Below the pieces are notes generated by a model that saw only the letters and a list, made by a program, of their open reading frames with translations, had not been told where the DNA came from and searched no databases. 64,000 nt of DNA from Sphingobacteriales bacterium 44-15 (lineage in GTDB: Bacteria; Bacteroidota; Bacteroidia; Chitinophagales; Chitinophagaceae): assembly GCA_001899685.1 (NCBI GenBank), contig MKWG01000043.1, positions 329,942 to 393,941 on the forward strand. Direction: 5' to 3'. This document shows positions 9,110 through 16,792 of the stretch, one piece after another (the stretch's first letter is position 1; every line of letters starts with the position of its first letter). Made by a program: the position numbers and the translations under genes.

Positions 9110-9577
9110 ATGAAACAACAAAAAAAATCAACAGTAAAAAAAATCCTGGTTGCACTTGTTGCCATTTTTGCGCTTATGCAACTGTACCACCCGGCAAAGA
9201 ACATTTCCAGCGAAGTGTCAGCGAATGCGATTGAAAGACACTACAATATACCGCAGAACGTTGGCACGTTGCTAAGAACCAGTTGTTATGACTGCCATTC
9301 CAACAATACCAAATATCCCTGGTACAATAACATTGAGCCGGTAGCTCTTTGGCTCAACAGCCACATCAACGATGGAAAAAGGCATTTGAATTTTGATGAG
9401 TTCAACACTTACCCTACAGAAAAGAAAAGTAAAAAATTGCAGGAGATAGCAAAAACTGTTGAAAAGGACGAAATGCCTTTGTCTTCCTATACCTTAATCC
9501 ACGGCGATGCCCGGCTTAGTGCAGAAGACAAAAAAGTACTGATAGATTGGGCTACCGCCTCGTCCAAAGCACAATAA
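9110..9577 (+). CDS. Membrane-anchored haem-binding domain protein (CxxCH)
   Basis: The 155-residue protein has one N-terminal membrane segment at about 11-26 and a periplasmic domain with a c-type haem motif C59-Y-D-C62-H63, followed by SNNTKYPWYNNIEPV. That combination matches the Bacteroidota haem-binding domain family (PF14376 type). The haem would be attached after export. The start follows the PAP2 stop by 3 bp and the gene precedes a thioredoxin, which fits an electron-transfer chain on the outer face of the membrane. The partner and direction of electron flow are unknown. Confidence 0.88.
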   Translation: MKQQKKSTVKKILVALVAIFALMQLYHPAKNISSEVSANAIERHYNIPQNVGTLLRTSCYDCHSNNTKYPWYNNIEPVALWLNSHINDGKRHLNFDEFNTYPTEKKSKKLQEIAKTVEKDEMPLSSYTLIHGDARLSAEDKKVLIDWATASSKAQ

Positions 9578-9606
9578 CACCAATTGAATTAACTAAACAA
9601 GAAAAA

Positions 9607-10056
9607 ATGAAAAAGATAATTTTTTCCATTGCCCTGCTTTTTTTGCTGGCAATGGCACACGGGCAGACCATTTTTGAGCAGGCTCAAAACAAGGCGAAAC
9701 AAACCCACAAACTCATTCTATTGAGCTTTTCTGGTTCCGACTGGTGCGTACCCTGTATTAAAATGCACAAGTCCTTTTTTGAAAACCCGGACTTCAAAAA
9801 GACCGCTGACAGCCTGTTGGTACTGGTAAATGCCGATTTTCCGAGGAACAAAAAAAAACAGTTGGATGGCAACATCAAAAAGCAAAACGAGGCACTGGCA
9901 GACAAATACAATCCGCAGGGAGCATTCCCTTACACACTGCTGCTGGATGAAAACGGAACGCCGCTCAAAACATGGAGTGGTATGCCTGACGAACCCGTTG
10001 CGGACTGGATAAAGGAAATAGTTACCGTTTACGACAAAAAATACCGGAATGAGTAG
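9607..10056 (+). CDS. Secreted thioredoxin-family protein
   Basis: Start chosen at the ATG at 9607 because it begins a clean signal peptide (MKKIIFSIALLFLLAMAHGQ) and leaves a 29-bp gap after the haem protein; an upstream in-frame ATG at 9547 lies inside that gene. The 149-residue protein carries the active site W46-C47-V48-P49-C50 in a DsbD/TlpA-like context (LILLSFSGSDWCVPC). It is expected to reduce or oxidise thiols in the periplasm. The last 8 bp overlap the start of the flavin transferase gene. Possible clients are the haem protein's CxxC or the cysteine-ended DUF4266 lipoprotein; this is inference. Confidence 0.9.
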   Translation: MKKIIFSIALLFLLAMAHGQTIFEQAQNKAKQTHKLILLSFSGSDWCVPCIKMHKSFFENPDFKKTADSLLVLVNADFPRNKKKQLDGNIKKQNEALADKYNPQGAFPYTLLLDENGTPLKTWSGMPDEPVADWIKEIVTVYDKKYRNE

Positions 10057-10981
10057 GTTACAAGAGTTTCGCAGAGGCGAAAAGCTGATGGGCAATGCTT
10101 TTGAAATTACGGTTGTGGGCGAAGACAAATCGTGGGCGGAAGAAAGGATTGATGCTGCCATCGGCGAAATCAGGCGGATAGAAAAACTGCTCACTACTTT
10201 CAGCGAAGACAGCGAAACCAACCGTGTCAATGCCAATGCGGGTGTACAGCCTGTACAGGTAAGCCGGGAAACGTTCGGACTGATTGAGCGTAGCCTGCGC
10301 ATCAGCGTCGTTACGGACGGTGCTTTTGACATTACCTACGGTTCGGTAGATAAGCGTTTATGGAACTTTGACCGGAACATGACCAGCCTACCCGATGCAG
10401 AAATAGCCAGGTCAATGGTTCGGCTTATCAATTACCGCAATGTACTGCTCGACAGCAACGAATGTACCGTGTTCCTAAAGGAAGCCGGAATGCGTATTGG
10501 CTTTGGCGGTATTGGTAAAGGCTATGCCGCTGAAATGGCTAAGCGGCAGCTGCAACAACAAGGGGTTGTCAACGGTGTAGTAAATGCTTCCGGCGACATT
10601 AGCACCTGGGGAAACCAGGCTGACGGAAGACCCTGGACGATTGGTATTGCCGACCCCGATCACGCAGGGCGACCGTTTTCCTACCTCAATATCAGCAATA
10701 CGGCAATTGCCACATCGGGTAACTACGAGAAGTACGTTATTATCGGTGGCAAAAAGTATTCGCACACCATCAACCCCAAGACCGGGCTTCCGGTAACAGG
10801 CATCAAAAGCGTAACCATAATATGCCCCAATGCGGAAATAGCTGATGCAATGGCAACACCCGTTACGATTATGGGTGCCAGGGCCGGGCTGGACATGGTC
10901 AACCAGATAGACCACCTGGCTTGCATCATCATAGATGACAACAACAAAATTCACTCATCCAGAAACATACATTTAAAATGA
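10049..10981 (+). CDS. FAD:protein FMN transferase (ApbE family) without signal peptide
   Basis: ApbE enzymes attach FMN from FAD to Ser/Thr of target proteins. This 310-residue copy has the family blocks: LMGNAFEI near the N-terminus, RRIEKLLTTFSEDSE, FGGIGKGYAAE (about 151-161), NASGDISTWG, SGNYEKY with HTINPKTGLPV, and ADAMATPVTIMGA (Mg-binding region near the C-terminus). Unlike usual ApbE lipoproteins it has no signal peptide, and a TAG at 10019 in the same frame rules out an upstream start. So it may act in the cytoplasm or on unfolded exports. Start overlaps the thioredoxin by 8 bp; its TGA overlaps the next ATG. Confidence 0.92.
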   Translation: MSRLQEFRRGEKLMGNAFEITVVGEDKSWAEERIDAAIGEIRRIEKLLTTFSEDSETNRVNANAGVQPVQVSRETFGLIERSLRISVVTDGAFDITYGSVDKRLWNFDRNMTSLPDAEIARSMVRLINYRNVLLDSNECTVFLKEAGMRIGFGGIGKGYAAEMAKRQLQQQGVVNGVVNASGDISTWGNQADGRPWTIGIADPDHAGRPFSYLNISNTAIATSGNYEKYVIIGGKKYSHTINPKTGLPVTGIKSVTIICPNAEIADAMATPVTIMGARAGLDMVNQIDHLACIIIDDNNKIHSSRNIHLK

Positions 10982-11211
10982 AAAAGTACCATAACCTCAA
11001 ACTGTTCCTGTGCGGCATAAGCCTATCCGCACTTGCACTGTGTTCTTCCTGCACTACCGTAAAGGAATACCAGAAAAACAGGCTCAACGATGCCGAAATG
11101 GTATTGGGTAACCGCAAAATCGAAAAAACAGAACTCAACTTTCAGTCGTACCGGGAAGGGGCTTCCGGCGCAAACGCAGGAAAAAGCGGCGGTGGCTGCG
11201 GTTGCAACTAA
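10978..11211 (+). CDS. DUF4266 small lipoprotein with C-terminal CGCN
   Basis: A 77-residue protein, coupled to the flavin transferase by an ATGA overlap. Residues 1-24 are a signal peptide and Cys25 (LCSSC) is the likely lipid anchor. The body is short and helical (YQKNRLNDAEMVLGNRKIEK). The tail is Gly-rich with YREGASGAN at 58-66 and SGGGCGCN at the end (Cys74, Cys76). This is the DUF4266 pattern; the family sits with ApbE, thioredoxin and DUF3570 in many genomes. The tail could bind a metal or be modified, but no function is established. Confidence 0.85.
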   Translation: MKKYHNLKLFLCGISLSALALCSSCTTVKEYQKNRLNDAEMVLGNRKIEKTELNFQSYREGASGANAGKSGGGCGCN

Positions 11212-11232
11212 TCATTCAAAACAAAAAATAAA

Positions 11233-12423
11233 ATGAAAAGAATATATCTCACTGCAGCCGCCCTTATGGCAATGCTGCATTCCTACGCACAAAGCAGCCT
11301 TCCAGACACCGGCTATGCTGCCCGTAAACTGAAAGTGGAGGAGGTAAACCTCGTATCCAGCTACTATCACCAAGACGGGGACAACGCCGCCGTAACCGGA
11401 GGTATTGGCTCCGAGAAACTGACAGACATTTCCAACTCAATTGACGTGAAGCTCATCCGGTATGACAGGAAGAACCGCAAGCACAGCTATTTGCTGGACG
11501 TGGGCATTGACCACTATACTTCCGCATCATCGGATATGATTGACCTGAAAGCCAATAGTTCCGCATCCCACGCCGACACAAGGATTTACCCATCGATTGG
11601 CTGGACAATGGAAAATGAAGCCAAAGGTTCAACCATTGGAGCTGGTGTTTCCGCCTCCAAAGAGTTCGACTACCTTTCACTTGGCGGCAATGTTATGTTT
11701 GCACAGAAAACCAAAAACCGTATGGGCGAATTTACTGCCAGGTTGCAGGTATATCTCGACCAGGTGAGTTTTGTAACGCCCATAGAATTACGGGCATCGA
11801 CGGGCAGGGAACATGATGATTACCCAACAACATCACGAAACACGATCGCCGGTTCATTCTCCTATTCGCAGATTATCAACGAACGGTTGCAGGTGATGTT
11901 TCTTGCCGATGTGGTACAGCAGAATGGTTATTTAAGCCTGCCTTTCCACCGGGTCTATTTTACGGACGGCAGCGTGCATCAGGAGCAACTGCCGGGCAAC
12001 AGGTTTAAGCTGCCTGTTGGTTTCAGGGGAAGCTATTTTATAGGCGACCGTTTTATCCTGCGTGGCTATTACCGCTATTATACCGACAACTGGAGTGTAC
12101 ATGCACATACTGCCGAACTGGAAGTTCCCGTAAAAATATCGCCATTCTTCTCCGTTAGCCCTTTTTACAGGTATTACCAGCAAAGTGCCGCCAAATATTT
12201 TGCAGGCTACCAGACCCATCAGGCAGGCGAGGACTATTATACCAGCAATTATGACCTGTCGCAGTTTACCAGCCAGTTCATAGGGGCAGGTATTCATTTC
12301 ACACCGCCGGGCGGCGTATTTGGTATCAAGCAACTGAACACGCTTGAACTGCGCTACGGGCATTATTACAGGTCAACAAAAATGAACTCTAATATTATTT
12401 CACTGAATTTAAAATTCAAATAA
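11233..12423 (+). CDS. DUF3570 outer-membrane barrel protein
   Basis: The 396-residue protein has a signal peptide ending SYAQ (about 19) and then alternating aromatic/polar beta-strands to a C-terminal ISLNLKFK, as in outer-membrane barrels. Typical DUF3570 features are the early VNLVSSYYHQDGDNAAVTGGIG block, the DVKLIRYDRKNRKHSY strand, and RGYYRYYTDNW. It always seems to travel with DUF4266, suggesting the lipoprotein and barrel form a pair. A role in export or uptake connected to the redox genes is inferred from position only. Spacing to the upstream gene is 21 bp. Confidence 0.88.
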   Translation: MKRIYLTAAALMAMLHSYAQSSLPDTGYAARKLKVEEVNLVSSYYHQDGDNAAVTGGIGSEKLTDISNSIDVKLIRYDRKNRKHSYLLDVGIDHYTSASSDMIDLKANSSASHADTRIYPSIGWTMENEAKGSTIGAGVSASKEFDYLSLGGNVMFAQKTKNRMGEFTARLQVYLDQVSFVTPIELRASTGREHDDYPTTSRNTIAGSFSYSQIINERLQVMFLADVVQQNGYLSLPFHRVYFTDGSVHQEQLPGNRFKLPVGFRGSYFIGDRFILRGYYRYYTDNWSVHAHTAELEVPVKISPFFSVSPFYRYYQQSAAKYFAGYQTHQAGEDYYTSNYDLSQFTSQFIGAGIHFTPPGGVFGIKQLNTLELRYGHYYRSTKMNSNIISLNLKFK

Positions 12424-12437
12424 CAAAATCCAAGGCG

Positions 12438-13166
12438 ATGACAAACAAAAAGGAAAAAGTAAATGAAATTACGATTGACAACTATTGGAAAAACCATTAC
12501 ATCAATCGTAGCAACTGGTTGAGAGCCGCAGTGCTGGGAGCCAATGACGGTATTATATCCGTGTCCAGCCTGGCTATCGGCATAGCTGCAGCAAGCACAA
12601 CAAGAGAACCCGTATTGCTGGCTACCATTGCCTCGCTTGTTGCCGGAGCCTTGTCAATGGCGGCAGGCGAATACGTGTCTGTAAGTTCACAGACTGACAT
12701 AGAAAAAGCTGACATAGAAAGGGAGGCAAAAGAACTCCGTGATATGCCGGAAACAGAACGCAACATATTGGCAGAAATCTATGAAAGGCGTGGACTGAAA
12801 AAAGAAACCGCCATGCAGGTAGCAAATGAGCTGATGGAAAAAGATGCTTTGGCTGCCCATGTTAGAGATGAGTTGGGGATTAACGAAATCAGCAAGGCAA
12901 ACCCCATGCAGGCGGCACTGGCTTCAGGGGCATCTTTCACGGCAGGCGGGATATTGCCTTTAGCAGTAACACTGCTGGCTCCTGTTGCGGGAATGGAATA
13001 CTGGCTCTACTGTTTTACGCTTGTCTTTCTCATTTTGTTGGGAATAGTATCAGCAAAAACAGGTGGTGCGGGCATCGGTAAAGCCATTGTAAGGATTGCT
13101 ATCTGGGGAACGATCGCAATGGGATTGTCTGCATTAGTAGGGCATCTCTTTGGCGTGAATGTGTAA
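12438..13166 (+). CDS. VIT1/CCC1-family iron/manganese transporter
   Basis: A 242-residue integral membrane protein. The first helix has LRAAVLGANDGIISVSSLA and the second AGALSMAAGEYVSVSSQ, both hallmark VIT1/CCC1 segments. A cytosolic helical region follows (about 85-145, with repeated Glu residues: DIEREAKEL, ETERNILAEIYERRGL) that binds metal in plant and yeast relatives. Three more helices complete the fold. Members export Fe2+ or Mn2+ from the cytosol. It is 14 bp after DUF3570 and is the last gene of the run, so iron or manganese handling is probably part of the island's purpose. Confidence 0.92.
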   Translation: MTNKKEKVNEITIDNYWKNHYINRSNWLRAAVLGANDGIISVSSLAIGIAAASTTREPVLLATIASLVAGALSMAAGEYVSVSSQTDIEKADIEREAKELRDMPETERNILAEIYERRGLKKETAMQVANELMEKDALAAHVRDELGINEISKANPMQAALASGASFTAGGILPLAVTLLAPVAGMEYWLYCFTLVFLILLGIVSAKTGGAGIGKAIVRIAIWGTIAMGLSALVGHLFGVNV

Positions 13167-13238
13167 TGATAATCTTTTTGGCAAATATTATTATCACGCT
13201 CCGGTATTATGCCTCTACCTGAAAGTAAAGAAGATTAA

Positions 13239-13463
13239 TTCATTTACACACCTAAACATGGTAGTTGGCTTAATATGGCTGAGATAGAAATTAATGTTAT
13301 GGATAGACAATGTACCGGAGGACAAATAAACAATCAAGAGCAGTTGACCTCGTCTGTTATGGTTTGGTCAAAAAGGTGAAATGATAACAGATGTTGTATA
13401 GAATGGAAGTTTACCAGGCAAGATGCTGATAAAAACTTTCAAAACAAAATGTTGCATGATTAA
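13239..13463 (+). pseudogene. IS630-family transposase C-terminal relic
   Basis: One plus-strand frame reads FIYTPKHGSWLNMAEIEIN, then VMDRQC, and after an internal TGA at 13377 continues IEWKFTRQDADK to a TAA at 13461-13463. PKHGSWLNMAE and the (I)xWxFTxxDA ending are hallmarks of the DDE-domain end of IS630/Tc1-type transposases. The preceding codon run is closed by a TAA at 13236-13238, so the N-terminal two-thirds is missing. Confidence 0.8.
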
Positions 13464-13479
13464 ATAATCATTACACTAG

Positions 13480-14067
13480 TTCATAAAAAAACTTCGCTAT
13501 TATCGATGCCTCAAATGTCCTGGGGTTAGCTTAAATGCAACAACTATTCAACAATCACGTAGAAAGGTTCAAGCGATTTGTTCCTGGATTTATTAAATAA
13601 GCTGAGTATGCTCCAAACCTCCATTCCATTGATTTTACTTCAGCTTAAAAAAAGTTCGATCATTATCAAAAAGGTATTTCCGGAAGCGATCAATCGTTAG
13701 AGTCCCGCGCAAAAGAATTGGAGAAAAAAGAAAAAGAACTGACAATCCATCACGGGTTAGGTGAGATAGATCGCGCAACCTACGAACTCACGTTAGAGCA
13801 TTTAACCGATCAAATGGAGGGAGTTGATAAAGAATTGAACACGGTTCCACAAAAAATATCTAACCTTGAATGCTTTCTTAAAAATTCATTACAAAAGCTG
13901 GCAAATATCTGTTTATGTGGAGTTCCAGCGGTCTCGATTATAAAAGAAAGACCCCAAAAACGTTGTTTCCAGAAGGTATCTTTTATGATGCAAAAAATCA
14001 TGAATATTTAACCAGGAAAATAAATGTTTTCTTGCTTATAACTATTCGACCTTCAAATATGGTTTAA
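13480..14067 (+). pseudogene. Serine recombinase relic, right copy
   Basis: The relic can be followed across frames on the plus strand: FIKKLRYYRCLKCPGVSLNA (zinc ribbon), a leucine-rich helix, then KELEKKEKELTIHHGLGEID and ISNLECFLKNSLQKLANI (coiled coil), then after a +1/-1 shift near 13910 SGLDYKRKTPKTLFPEGIFY and YLTRKINVF to a TAA at 14065-14067. FPEGIxYDxKNxxYLTxKIN is a typical Bacteroidota large serine recombinase C-terminus. The N-terminal catalytic resolvase domain is absent and there are several stops and frameshifts. It ends 7 bp before the tRNA-Glu terminator. Confidence 0.8.
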
Positions 14068-14073
14068 ATAAAA

Positions 14074-14105
14074 AGGAGATTTTCAATAAAAATTGAAAAT
14101 CTCCT
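14074..14105 (-). terminator. Rho-independent terminator of tRNA-Glu
   Basis: A perfect 14-bp stem (AGGAGATTTTCAAT / ATTGAAAATCTCCT) with a 4-base loop lies 5 bp past the tRNA 3' end; on the minus strand it is followed by TTTTTATTT. Confidence 0.85.
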
Positions 14106-14110
14106 GAATG

Positions 14111-14182
14111 TAGCCCGTACGAGAATCGAACTCGTGATTCATCCGTGAAAGGGATGCGTCTTAACCCCTTGACCAACGGGCC
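14111..14182 (-). tRNA. tRNA-Glu (anticodon TTC)
   Basis: The minus strand folds into a cloverleaf of 72 nt: acceptor GGCCCGT / ACGGGCT (one G-U pair), D arm GTC...GAC, anticodon stem CATCC / GGATG around CTTTCAC (anticodon TTC), T arm ACGAG-TTCGAAT-CTCGT, discriminator A. CCA is not encoded (the next bases are CAT). The recombinase relic lies immediately beyond its terminator, so this locus may have attracted integrations. Confidence 0.93.
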
Positions 14183-14313
14183 TTTTTGTTTTTGGGAGTG
14201 CAAAGATATAGTGACGAATATATCCTGCCAAAACTTTTTTAAAAGTAGTTCAACTGCTTTTAACAGGTAAGCATACAGGGCATTTCTTTACTCATTTATT
14301 GAGCGGGATGCTG

Positions 14314-14321
14314 TACCTTTG
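14314..14321 (+). promoter_or_regulatory. Putative -7 element of gap (TACCTTTG)
   Basis: TACCTTTG matches TAnnTTTG and sits 34 bp before the gap start, with TTT-rich sequence (TTTACTCATTTATTG) about 15-28 bp upstream as a possible -33 region. Confidence 0.5.
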
Positions 14322-14355
14322 CATCCTAATTTTAAAAGCCTAAAACAATTGTACA

Positions 14356-15369
14356 ATGAGCACTGTAAAAGTTGCAATTAATGGTTTCGGAAGAATAGGC
14401 CGGTTAGTATACCGCCAGATATACGATATGAAGGGAATAGATGTAGTAGCGATCAATGATCTTACCAGCCCCAGGGTGCTGGCGCATCTGTTGAAATACG
14501 ATACCGCGCAGGGCCGCTTCAATGCAGACGTGAAGGCTACTGACAGCTCAATAGTAGTGAACGGTGATGATATAAAGATCTATGCGCAGAAAGATCCTGC
14601 GCTGATCCCCTGGGGACAGCACGATGTTGACGTAGTGCTGGAGTGCACTGGATTTTTTACCGATAAGGAGAAAGCTTCCGCACACCTCAAAGCCGGCGCT
14701 AAAAAAGTGGTAATATCCGCTCCTGCTACCGGCGATCTTAAAACTATTGTATTCAATGTAAACCACAATATTCTCGATGGCTCTGAAACCATCATCAGTT
14801 GTGCTTCCTGCACTACCAACTGCCTTGCTCCCATGGCAGATGTGCTGGATAAGCAGTTTGGACTGGTTTCGGGAATAATGACAACCATTCACGCCTATAC
14901 CAACGACCAGAATACACAGGACGCCCCTCATCCTAAAGGCGATCTTCGCCGGGCAAGGGCAGCCGCTCAGAACATTGTGCCCAACAGCACAGGCGCTGCA
15001 AAAGCAATAGGTCTGGTGCTGCCCAACCTGAAAGGAAAGCTCGACGGAAGCGCACAGCGCGTTCCTACGCTCACCGGGTCTCTTACTGAACTGGTATCCA
15101 TACTGTCGAAGAAAGTAACCGCCGAAGAGATCAATGCAGCCATGAAAGCCGTATCCAACGAATCGTTTGGCTACAACGAAGACGAGATCGTAAGCAGCGA
15201 TATTATCGGCACACATTATGGCTCTCTTTTTGATGCTACTCAGACCAAAGTGATAACAGTGGGCGATACCCAACTGGTAAAAACAGTGAGCTGGTACGAT
15301 AATGAAATGAGTTATGTAAGCCAGCTGGTAAGAAGTGTAAACTATTTTGCCAAGCTGATCAGCAAATAA
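14356..15369 (+). CDS. gap: Glyceraldehyde-3-phosphate dehydrogenase (type I)
   Basis: The 337-residue glycolytic enzyme converts glyceraldehyde 3-phosphate to 1,3-bisphosphoglycerate with NAD(P)+. [10 protein letters not shown] at 8-17 is the dinucleotide-binding motif, and the catalytic cysteine is C152 in [12 protein letters not shown]. The substrate-binding HAYTNDQ and the C-terminal WYDNEMSYV are present. Length is normal for the family. pgk, the next step of glycolysis, follows 211 bp downstream on the same strand with a strong hairpin between them, so they may be co-regulated but not necessarily co-transcribed. Confidence 0.97.
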   Translation: MSTVKVAINGFGRIGRLVYRQIYDMKGIDVVAINDLTSPRVLAHLLKYDTAQGRFNADVKATDSSIVVNGDDIKIYAQKDPALIPWGQHDVDVVLECTGFFTDKEKASAHLKAGAKKVVISAPATGDLKTIVFNVNHNILDGSETIISCASCTTNCLAPMADVLDKQFGLVSGIMTTIHAYTNDQNTQDAPHPKGDLRRARAAAQNIVPNSTGAAKAIGLVLPNLKGKLDGSAQRVPTLTGSLTELVSILSKKVTAEEINAAMKAVSNESFGYNEDEIVSSDIIGTHYGSLFDATQTKVITVGDTQLVKTVSWYDNEMSYVSQLVRSVNYFAKLISK

Positions 15370-15475
15370 TATCAGGATGTTGCGGGCGGCAGCTTTGGTT
15401 GCGCCTGCTCCTATAAATATCGTGGGCCGCACATTTCGAAGCCCGGCTCATTATTCAGCAAGACGCACATGAAGC

Positions 15476-15512
15476 AACCTGTACTATTGCAATATTGGCA
15501 GTAGTACAGGTT
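15476..15512. other. Strong hairpin between gap and pgk
   Basis: A 15-bp stem with one G-T pair (AACCTGTACTATTGC / GCAGTAGTACAGGTT) and a 7-base loop. No T-run follows on either strand, so a canonical terminator is unlikely; mRNA stabilisation or processing is possible. Confidence 0.6.
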
Positions 15513-15580
15513 CTAAAATATAACCCTTAATCAACCAGCTCAATAAACCCTTACCGCTTATAGTTAAAATCTTTTAAGCT

Positions 15581-16780
15581 ATGTCTAAATTCTCTTCCTC
15601 CAATTTCAAAGACCAGAAAGTTTTGATCCGGGTAGACTTCAATGTGCCGCTCAACAGTAAATTTGAAATTACCGACGATACCCGTATGAGGGCCGCAATC
15701 CCTACCATCAAAAAAATACTCAATGATGGCGGCATGGTCATACTGATGAGCCATTTAGGCAGACCCAAAGGAGGCCCGGAAGAGAAATATTCTTTGCGCC
15801 CCCTGATAAAGCACCTGAGCGAATTGCTTGGAGGCGTAACCGTGTTGTTTGCCAACGACTGTATAGGTGAGCAGGCTTATACCACTGCAGGCATGATGCG
15901 TCCGGGAGAAGTATTGCTGCTGGAGAATCTCCGCTTTCACCCTGAAGAAGAAAAGGGAGATGAAGATTTTGCCCGCAAGCTCGCGAGGCTGGCAGATGTA
16001 TATGTGAATGATGCATTCGGCACAGCTCACCGCGCACATGCTTCTACTGCCGTGATCGCCAAATTTTTCCCTGTAGAGAAAAGAATGTTTGGTTTATTGA
16101 TGGAAAGTGAGGTAAAGAGCGCGGAAAAAGTATTGCATCAGTCACAGCGGCCTTTCACTGCCATTATAGGCGGCGCCAAGGTTTCGGATAAGATACTCAT
16201 TATAGAAAACCTGCTGAAAAAAGCCACAGATATCATTATAGGCGGTGGCATGGCTTATACTTTTATGAAGGCACAGGGAGGAAAAATCGGCAACTCACTT
16301 TGTGAAGAAGACCGCCTCGATATAGCAAGAGATCTTTTAAAGCGCGCCGAAGAGCAGGGCGTCTGTATTCATCTGCCCTCCGACTCTATTATTGCAGATA
16401 AATTTGATAACAACGCCAATATCTCCACGGCGCCCAGCAACGATATTCCTGACGGATGGCTGGGTCTGGATATTGGAGAAAATGCCAGGTCCCAGTTTGC
16501 CAACGTTATCAAGCGCTCCAAAACCATTTTGTGGAATGGTCCTATGGGGGTATTTGAAATGAACAATTTTCAGCTCGGCACAAAAGCCGTGGCCGAAGCC
16601 GTGGCCGAAGCTACACAAAACGGAGCCTTCTCTCTTGTGGGAGGCGGTGATTCCGTGGCTGCGGTCAACCAGTTTGGCTTTGCCGACAAAGTCAGCTATG
16701 TGTCTACCGGCGGCGGTGCTATGCTGGAATATTTTGAAGGAAAAACACTGCCCGGAATAGCGGCAGTATCTGCTTTGTAA
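15581..16780 (+). CDS. pgk: Phosphoglycerate kinase
   Basis: The 399-residue enzyme transfers the acyl phosphate of 1,3-bisphosphoglycerate to ADP. Visible family blocks are RVDFNVPL (about 18-25), the substrate-binding [41 protein letters not shown] and the nucleotide-binding GGGDSVAAV near the C-terminus. Length is normal. It lies downstream of gap, and its 3' end is convergent with the S1/P1 nuclease gene, with 12 bp between stops. Confidence 0.98.
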   Translation: MSKFSSSNFKDQKVLIRVDFNVPLNSKFEITDDTRMRAAIPTIKKILNDGGMVILMSHLGRPKGGPEEKYSLRPLIKHLSELLGGVTVLFANDCIGEQAYTTAGMMRPGEVLLLENLRFHPEEEKGDEDFARKLARLADVYVNDAFGTAHRAHASTAVIAKFFPVEKRMFGLLMESEVKSAEKVLHQSQRPFTAIIGGAKVSDKILIIENLLKKATDIIIGGGMAYTFMKAQGGKIGNSLCEEDRLDIARDLLKRAEEQGVCIHLPSDSIIADKFDNNANISTAPSNDIPDGWLGLDIGENARSQFANVIKRSKTILWNGPMGVFEMNNFQLGTKAVAEAVAEATQNGAFSLVGGGDSVAAVNQFGFADKVSYVSTGGGAMLEYFEGKTLPGIAAVSAL

Positions 16781-16792
16781 ATCTGCGGGGAA

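Larger units (their letters stand above)
13167..14073. other. Decayed mobile-element zone
   Basis: No intact gene. It holds an IS630-family transposase tail (13239-13463) directly followed by a serine-recombinase relic (13480-14067), then the tRNA-Glu terminator. An ORF of 97 codons from 13718 is only part of the recombinase relic. Confidence 0.75.

Noticed and set aside
13718-14011. 97-codon ORF that could be called a small coiled-coil protein
   Set aside because: It is one frame of the decayed serine recombinase; the family C-terminus continues in another frame.
14074-14182. tRNA-Glu 3' end as a proven attachment site
   Set aside because: No duplicate of the tRNA end was found on the left side of the island, and large serine recombinases do not usually use tRNA genes.
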